Assembly (NCBI RefSeq): GCF_024343675.1
Contig: NZ_RJUD01000011.1
Coordinates: 48,364 to 112,363, forward strand
Direction of reading: 5' to 3'
Source of the DNA: Lacihabitans sp. CS3-21
GTDB taxonomy: Bacteria; Bacteroidota; Bacteroidia; Cytophagales; Spirosomataceae
DNA length: 64,000 bases
Shown here: positions 59,614 through 64,000 of the stretch, piece by piece
Layout of the letters: each line of letters opens with the position of its first letter
How positions within the stretch are numbered: the first letter of the stretch is position 1
Notes under the pieces: generated by a model
Seen by the model: only the letters and a program-made list of their open reading frames with translations
Databases searched by the model: none
Told to the model about the DNA's origin: nothing
Made by a program: the position numbers and the translations under genes

Positions 59614-60465
59614 TTATTTAGCCAAGCTCCTCAACGCAAGCTCAGGCAAAGCTCGATTAAAAACGGCCAGGCCACCAATTTGGCCTTTGAAAAAATTGCC
59701 CATGCCGGCTTTCAGTAATACCGCACCGACCGTAAAGTCTGAACCATTGTTGCCCATTCCGTCAGGAAAATAATAGGGGTTTTTGATTTGGGTTAATCCC
59801 TCGGGATAGCCCTCAAAACCTGTGGTATGCTGTATGAGTTCGGGTTCGCGTTTTTCGAAACTGCCATTCATATACGATTTAATGTATTTGCCGTCGTAGG
59901 TAAAGGCCACGCAAACCCAGTCTTTGGTGGGTACTTCATGTCTGCTGGCCGAATAATCTATGGAATAAGGAAAAGGTGGGGTAGGTTTGCCTGTCTGTGA
60001 GATATGCCCACAAACTTGGTTTTTGCCATTATAATAAGGTAGCGAAACAAAAAGACCATATTGCCTTTTGCCACCTGCTTGGTATTCGTTCCACATACCA
60101 CCCACAAAGCCCGTTTGTTCGCCCGTCCATTTTACCCATGCCACCACCGTAACGCCTTGCTTTTTACCATGAATATTTAAAGCCCCGGTTTCGGCATGCG
60201 GCAAAGAAAGATAGCTACCTGAACCCAATTCCGCCGAAAATCCAGATAAAGGACCTTCCATTTTGCGGGGAACGGTACCCTTCATTTCATTTAGGGCAAA
60301 TTCGCCTTTTCCCATCGCCTTACGAGTGTGACCCGCTTCCTCCTTGAAATCCCACAAAGCTACGAGGCCTTTGGTAGAAAGGATCCGTTGGACTTTATCT
60401 GATGTTTGTCCAAAACTAAATGAGTTGATAAGCGATAAAGCAACACCTATAAAATATTTCATCAT
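59614..60465 (-). CDS. Secreted LamG / concanavalin-like domain protein
   Basis: 283 residues. Signal peptide (to about 19, MKYFIGVALSLINSFSFG after an extra Met). A single jelly-roll domain (about 30-280): LVALWDFKEEAGHTRKAMG, then VTVVAWVKWTGEQTGFVGGM, KDWVCVAFTYDGKYIKSYMN and FKGQIGGLAVFNRAL, the standard LamG_3 pattern. It probably binds carbohydrate; no catalytic residues are evident. The base composition is richer in G+C than in neighbours on the left. Confidence 0.82.
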   Translation of the reverse strand: MMKYFIGVALSLINSFSFGQTSDKVQRILSTKGLVALWDFKEEAGHTRKAMGKGEFALNEMKGTVPRKMEGPLSGFSAELGSGSYLSLPHAETGALNIHGKKQGVTVVAWVKWTGEQTGFVGGMWNEYQAGGKRQYGLFVSLPYYNGKNQVCGHISQTGKPTPPFPYSIDYSASRHEVPTKDWVCVAFTYDGKYIKSYMNGSFEKREPELIQHTTGFEGYPEGLTQIKNPYYFPDGMGNNGSDFTVGAVLLKAGMGNFFKGQIGGLAVFNRALPELALRSLAK

Positions 60466-60610
60466 TCGATTGATTTTATGAAAATGTCCCCCTCCTAAAT
60501 ACGCATTAATTTAACCTTAGTTTTTTGAGGGTTTTATATGATATTCTTGTCTGTTTATTAATTTTTATGCTAATCAAAAATAGTAAAAATTCCTTTTGCG
60601 TATTTATTCT

Positions 60611-61822
60611 TTAGTTATTTTGAGCATAGGCTTCTTCAAAACTGTCTAATGCAGCAATCACTTTCATAAAGGAAGCAACGGTCTTTTGATTTTCTCCCCC
60701 TTCTAGGGATGCATTGAGGGTCATGATGCGTCCTATTTTTGTAACAGGATGGAAAGAGATAAAAGCGAAAACTCCGGGATCACTGCCGGTATGTCTAAGC
60801 TCTCCTTTTCTGGCATATGCCCAAAAAATTGCCCTGTTGGGCTCTTTATTATCCATATGGGTAGGCATATTTTTTTCATTAAACTGTTTTGCAAACAAAG
60901 TCTGATAAGCACTTTTGCCAATTATCAGGGTATCATTGGAAAAATAGCCTTTTATCATGGCTTTAAGAAATACAGTGAGGTCGCTTGCTGAGGTTTTTAA
61001 ACTTCCATCTGGGTAGGTTATGCAAGTATAAGGTTTCAAACTTTTATCGGCGTTCAACATTTTTTCCTCTAATGAACTTTCGGGTTGATTTACTTGGTAA
61101 AGCGTAGCGTATTTAGCCTCATTTTCTGGATTGTAAAACCAATCTGTACTTTCCATTTTCAAAGGTTGGAAAATATACTTTTGGCAGAATTCAGCAAAAG
61201 TTATTTTTGACTTACTCTCAATAATGTAGGCCATTAAAGCGGAAGCGATATTGCTATAAGCATAGTTAGTACCTATTGGATTAAGGTCAAAATTTTTGGG
61301 TGAATAGAATTTCCCCTCTTTTGTATAATAGTTTTGGAGGAAAGCCCCCAATGCTACGTTTTGCTCATTGCCCAATTGGTAGGCTTCGTTCAAATATACT
61401 TCCTCATTGTCTAAGAGGGATGAGGTGTGCGTAGCCAGATGCCTTACCGTGATGATCCCATAGGGGAAATTGGGATGGATGATCTTAAAAGGCAGAAGAT
61501 CATTGATATTGCTTTCCAAAGTGAAATATCCGAGTTCGACAGATTTCATTAAAGCCAAGGCAATAAATGTTTTGCTTACCGAACCCACCGGCTGAATAGT
61601 TTCTAGGGTATAAGGTGTTTTTTTACTTTTATCTGCAAAGCCATAGCTTTTTGCGAATAAGGTAGTGTCTGCTTTCAGGATGCTGATGGCAAATCCTGGG
61701 AAGTTTGATTCTTTATAAATTTTGCTTAGGCTCTTATCCAGATTTTTGTCGGGTGATTGGGCTAAACCGCCTAAGCTTTGAACCACCAAAAAAGCCAAGG
61801 CTAAAGAAATATTTCTGCTCAT
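60611..61822 (-). CDS. Serine hydrolase, class C beta-lactamase-like
   Basis: 403 residues from MSRNISLALAFLVVQSLGGL at 61822. Signal peptide to about 21. The SxxK pair is Ser81-Val-Ser-Lys84 (VGSVSKTF), the YxN motif is YAYSN, and a third motif near the C-terminus is HTGSDPG (HTG in place of KTG). Members include esterases, D-aminopeptidases and penicillin-binding-like enzymes; a resistance role is not implied. Confidence 0.87.
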   Translation of the reverse strand: MSRNISLALAFLVVQSLGGLAQSPDKNLDKSLSKIYKESNFPGFAISILKADTTLFAKSYGFADKSKKTPYTLETIQPVGSVSKTFIALALMKSVELGYFTLESNINDLLPFKIIHPNFPYGIITVRHLATHTSSLLDNEEVYLNEAYQLGNEQNVALGAFLQNYYTKEGKFYSPKNFDLNPIGTNYAYSNIASALMAYIIESKSKITFAEFCQKYIFQPLKMESTDWFYNPENEAKYATLYQVNQPESSLEEKMLNADKSLKPYTCITYPDGSLKTSASDLTVFLKAMIKGYFSNDTLIIGKSAYQTLFAKQFNEKNMPTHMDNKEPNRAIFWAYARKGELRHTGSDPGVFAFISFHPVTKIGRIMTLNASLEGGENQKTVASFMKVIAALDSFEEAYAQNN

Positions 61823-61892
61823 ATTAAATTTAATGTCTAAGTGTGATGCCATAGGATAAAAATACAAAAAAAAACACTTTTGAAGAATTATT

Positions 61893-62000
61893 AGGATTAC
61901 AAATCCTCTCCCGATAGCTATCGGGCTTGCTTCGACAGAGCTTTCGCTCGCAAAGTTCGTACTCCCGTACTCCTTTGACTATCGGAACATGTCGAAGAGC
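61893..62000. repeat. Dispersed repeat, CTTCGACA family (copy 2)
   Basis: GGATTACAAATCC at the left, a CCGATAGCTATCGG palindrome, then CTTCGACA (61930-61937) and the inverted TGTCGAAG (61990-61997). The stretch between contains GAGCTTTCG and TACTCCTTTGACTATC, also present after 53635. Non-coding. Confidence 0.6.
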
Positions 62001-62020
62001 AAAGAACTAGTTTCAGCTTT

Positions 62021-63634
62021 TCAATTCATGCTCAAACGATTTGAACCGCCACGCATTTTTCGCTTCTTTTTCCCCAAGGGTGGCGTGGACTCGGGTGGGA
62101 GCCTGTGGTGCGTTGCTTGTTCATAGGCGTAGCACAATTTGATGAGTGTTGGCTCACTGAAAGGGCGACCAAAGAACTGCAAACCAGCAGGTAAATTGTG
62201 GTAAGTAAAGCCCATGGGCACCGTGAACGCAGGGAAGCCCGTGGGCGGCGATAAGGCGTTGTTATTGGTACCCGACGGTGTATTCAGGTCGCCGATGAGC
62301 CTGGGCGGATAACTAAACGAAGGGTAAACCAGCACATCGACCTGGGTCGAATCCATGGCTCTTAGCAAAAGTTGACGTAATTGCTCACGGAGGTCAAGGT
62401 TCTTTTGCCATCCCTTGTGCAATTCGGGGGCCAAGGTATCGGCATTGACATCCTGCAGATATTTTTCAAGAAAGGGATGATACTGCTTCGATTTAATGAT
62501 AGACTCGAGCGTTTTATGCGGGGCATTGGGGCCCAAATTGGCCAGGTATTGATTAAAATCACGTCGCAACTGGGGAATCGTATCCATGGTTTTTTGGATC
62601 ATATCGAGTTCCATAACACTCACCGAGTCAATGATGGTGGCTCCAGCCAAACGCAACTCGTTGAGGGCATTGTTAAACAAAGCCACCACTTGGGAGTCTG
62701 CTTTGGCAGGATCGCAAAGCTGCCTAAAAACGCCAATTCTGGCTCCTTTTAAGCCATTTTTATCTAAATAAGCCCTATAGCTTTCTGGAATTTTACCATT
62801 ACTTAGCCGTGTTACGGAATCGGCTTTGTCGTAGCCCGCTATGACGTCGAGTACCCGCACGGCATCTTCCACCGTTCGGCAAATGGGGCCACCCATGTCA
62901 TTGGTCAGAGCGAGGGGGGCAATACCGTTGCGGCTGATTAAGCCGAGTGTACAACGAAACCCTACCAAGCTCTGGTGAGCAGCCGGGCCGCGGATCGAGC
63001 TACCTGTGTCGGTCCCCAAGCCAATGGTGCCAAAGTCTGCCGCCACGGCAGCGGCTGTTCCACCGCTTGACCCTGCTGTGGTACGCCGTGTATCATAAGG
63101 GTTGCGAGAGTAACCCGGCAGAATGGAACTTACCGAAAAGTTGCCCGATTGGGCAAACTCGGCCAGGTTGGACTTGGCAATGATGATGGCTCCGGCCTCC
63201 CTTATTTTTTGAATCACAAAGGCATCGGCGGGCGGGATAGAATTTTTCATGGCCAGCGTACCGTTGGTCGTGGGCATGTCGAAGGTATTGTAATTATCTT
63301 TTACGATGATCGGAATGCCGTGAAGCGGACCTATGAATTTACCTGTAACTTTATAAAGCGAATCGAGCCTACGGGCTTCGGTTAAAGCTTTGGGATTCAC
63401 CATAATAAGGGCGTTGATAAACGGCCCGTCTTTGTCGTATTCTTTAATTCGGTCGAGGTAAAGTTGCACCAGCTCCACGGCGGTAAGTTTACCATTTTGC
63501 ATAGCCGTATGCAAGCTGGAAATGGTGGCTTCTTGTAATTGTTTGGGCGAAAAATGCTGTGCAACAGCCGATGGTTTAAGCCCCAAAAAAGCCATTGCGA
63601 TGGCAAGTATAAAAAGAAGTTTGTTTGATTTCAT
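62021..63634 (-). CDS. Secreted amidase (amidase signature family)
   Basis: 537 residues with a signal peptide (to about 26). The Ser-Ser-Lys triad of the family is present: Lys112 in IPIIVKDN, cis-Ser189 in AGSSGGTAAA and nucleophile Ser213 in GTDTGSSIRGPA. The C-terminus is basic (GKKKRKMRGGSNR). It hydrolyses amide bonds of a small or peptide substrate outside the cytoplasm. Its G+C is clearly higher than that of the rest of the window (38 of 60 bases in 63001-63060), which suggests acquisition from another lineage. Confidence 0.9.
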   Translation of the reverse strand: MKSNKLLFILAIAMAFLGLKPSAVAQHFSPKQLQEATISSLHTAMQNGKLTAVELVQLYLDRIKEYDKDGPFINALIMVNPKALTEARRLDSLYKVTGKFIGPLHGIPIIVKDNYNTFDMPTTNGTLAMKNSIPPADAFVIQKIREAGAIIIAKSNLAEFAQSGNFSVSSILPGYSRNPYDTRRTTAGSSGGTAAAVAADFGTIGLGTDTGSSIRGPAAHQSLVGFRCTLGLISRNGIAPLALTNDMGGPICRTVEDAVRVLDVIAGYDKADSVTRLSNGKIPESYRAYLDKNGLKGARIGVFRQLCDPAKADSQVVALFNNALNELRLAGATIIDSVSVMELDMIQKTMDTIPQLRRDFNQYLANLGPNAPHKTLESIIKSKQYHPFLEKYLQDVNADTLAPELHKGWQKNLDLREQLRQLLLRAMDSTQVDVLVYPSFSYPPRLIGDLNTPSGTNNNALSPPTGFPAFTVPMGFTYHNLPAGLQFFGRPFSEPTLIKLCYAYEQATHHRLPPESTPPLGKKKRKMRGGSNRLSMN

Positions 63635-63849
63635 TTTTATTGAAATTTTTAGAATGATGGCTTACAATGGCTGGTTTTAGGCTTACTCGTTTTTAGTTTC
63701 CATGGTCTGTGGCATGCTATAGCTGTCAAGCCAAGCTTTTATTTAGTGAATATAAATATTGCTTACTGATAAACACAGATTTGATACAGATTTTTTAGAT
63801 TTTAAATTTGGAGATGTGTTTGTAATTGGGTACTTCGCCATCTTCCCGA

Positions 63850-63995
63850 TGTCGAAGCAAGTCCTGATAGCTTTCGGGAGAGGATTTACAATCCGACAAA
63901 AAGGTTTGTAAATTAAGGTGGTGGAATTTTGAAAATTTAGAAAATGCTTTTGAGGAAATAGAGGATTACAAATGCTAAACTATCTCGCTTCGACA
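63850..63995. repeat. Dispersed repeat, CTTCGACA family (copy 3), with inverted ends
   Basis: TGTCGAAG (63850-63857) and CTTCGACA (63988-63995) are inverted ends. Just inside lie AGGATTTACAATCC and GGATTACAAAT, again inverted. 146 bp in total, non-coding. The gap 63635-63849 before it holds no feature that I can recognise. Confidence 0.65.
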
Positions 63996-64000
63996 TGCCC

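Noticed and set aside
60611..61822. Antibiotic-resistance beta-lactamase
   Set aside because: The SxxK and YxN motifs are shared by esterases and peptidases of the same fold, the third motif is HTG, and nothing in the context points to resistance.

Overview
The window reads as a chromosomal segment of a low-GC, free-living member of the Bacteroidota, probably a Cytophagales-type bacterium. This rests on the gene families present (SOUL protein, GH130 next to a GT4 fusion, beta-propeller lipoprotein, YXWGXW lipoprotein, PF13568-type beta-barrels, hybrid kinases with heptad-repeat N-termini), on the lack of Shine-Dalgarno sequences, and on TAnnTTTG-type -7 promoter elements. The genus cannot be fixed by reading alone.

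Region 1 (1-16021, almost all + strand) is a catabolic cluster. It holds an esterase cut by the window edge, a CitMHS carboxylate transporter, an AtuA-family protein with its small partner, an MFS transporter, a fused 3-oxoacid CoA-transferase, a secreted GH3 beta-glucosidase, a cupin, two SDR dehydrogenases, an extradiol (catechol 2,3-dioxygenase-type) dioxygenase, a C-C-bond-hydrolase-like alpha/beta hydrolase, an FAD aromatic hydroxylase and a fumarylacetoacetase-family enzyme. Together they suggest uptake and deglycosylation of a plant-type phenolic glycoside, ring hydroxylation, meta-cleavage, hydrolysis and CoA activation. The substrate is unknown. Two promoters in this region share an 81 % identical 47-bp block. 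A four-helix-bundle (S23) gene and AT-rich inverted repeats interrupt the intergenic gaps.

Region 2 (16129-46860, almost all - strand) is a general-stress and envelope island: CsbD, YtxH, holin-like, lmo0937-type and Thivi_2564-type mini membrane proteins, Dps, two universal-stress domains, YceI, BON, two complete Mla-type lipid ABC operons, GH130+GT4, BrkB, SOUL, a JmjC-like cupin, porins, OmpA, DnaJ and D-lactate dehydrogenase. Several real genes of 33-58 codons lie in gaps. The main discovery is a shared promoter in front of nine of its operons: an upstream box TGTGTGAAT, two TRTAA half-sites exactly 21 bp apart, and an ACCTTTG -7 element at a fixed distance. A 1442-residue CheB-CheR-PAS-kinase-receiver protein is encoded on the opposite strand inside the island.

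Region 3 (46861-50803) holds a repeat block (three 82-bp tandem units inside an AT-rich degenerate repeat) and a regulatory operon: an AraC-type regulator, a hybrid histidine kinase with Hpt domain, and a lone receiver. The 21-bp spacing of the stress-promoter half-sites is what an AraC-family dimer uses, so this operon is the best local candidate to control Region 2.

Region 4 (51101-64000) is looser. It has an aromatic-acid MFS transporter that may serve Region 1, a 101-residue unknown gene behind two perfect FNR-type palindromes, small accessory genes, a beta-propeller lipoprotein, a TPR-S41 protease, a LamG protein, a class C beta-lactamase-type hydrolase and a GC-rich secreted amidase. 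At least two families of small dispersed repeats with inverted ends are scattered among them.
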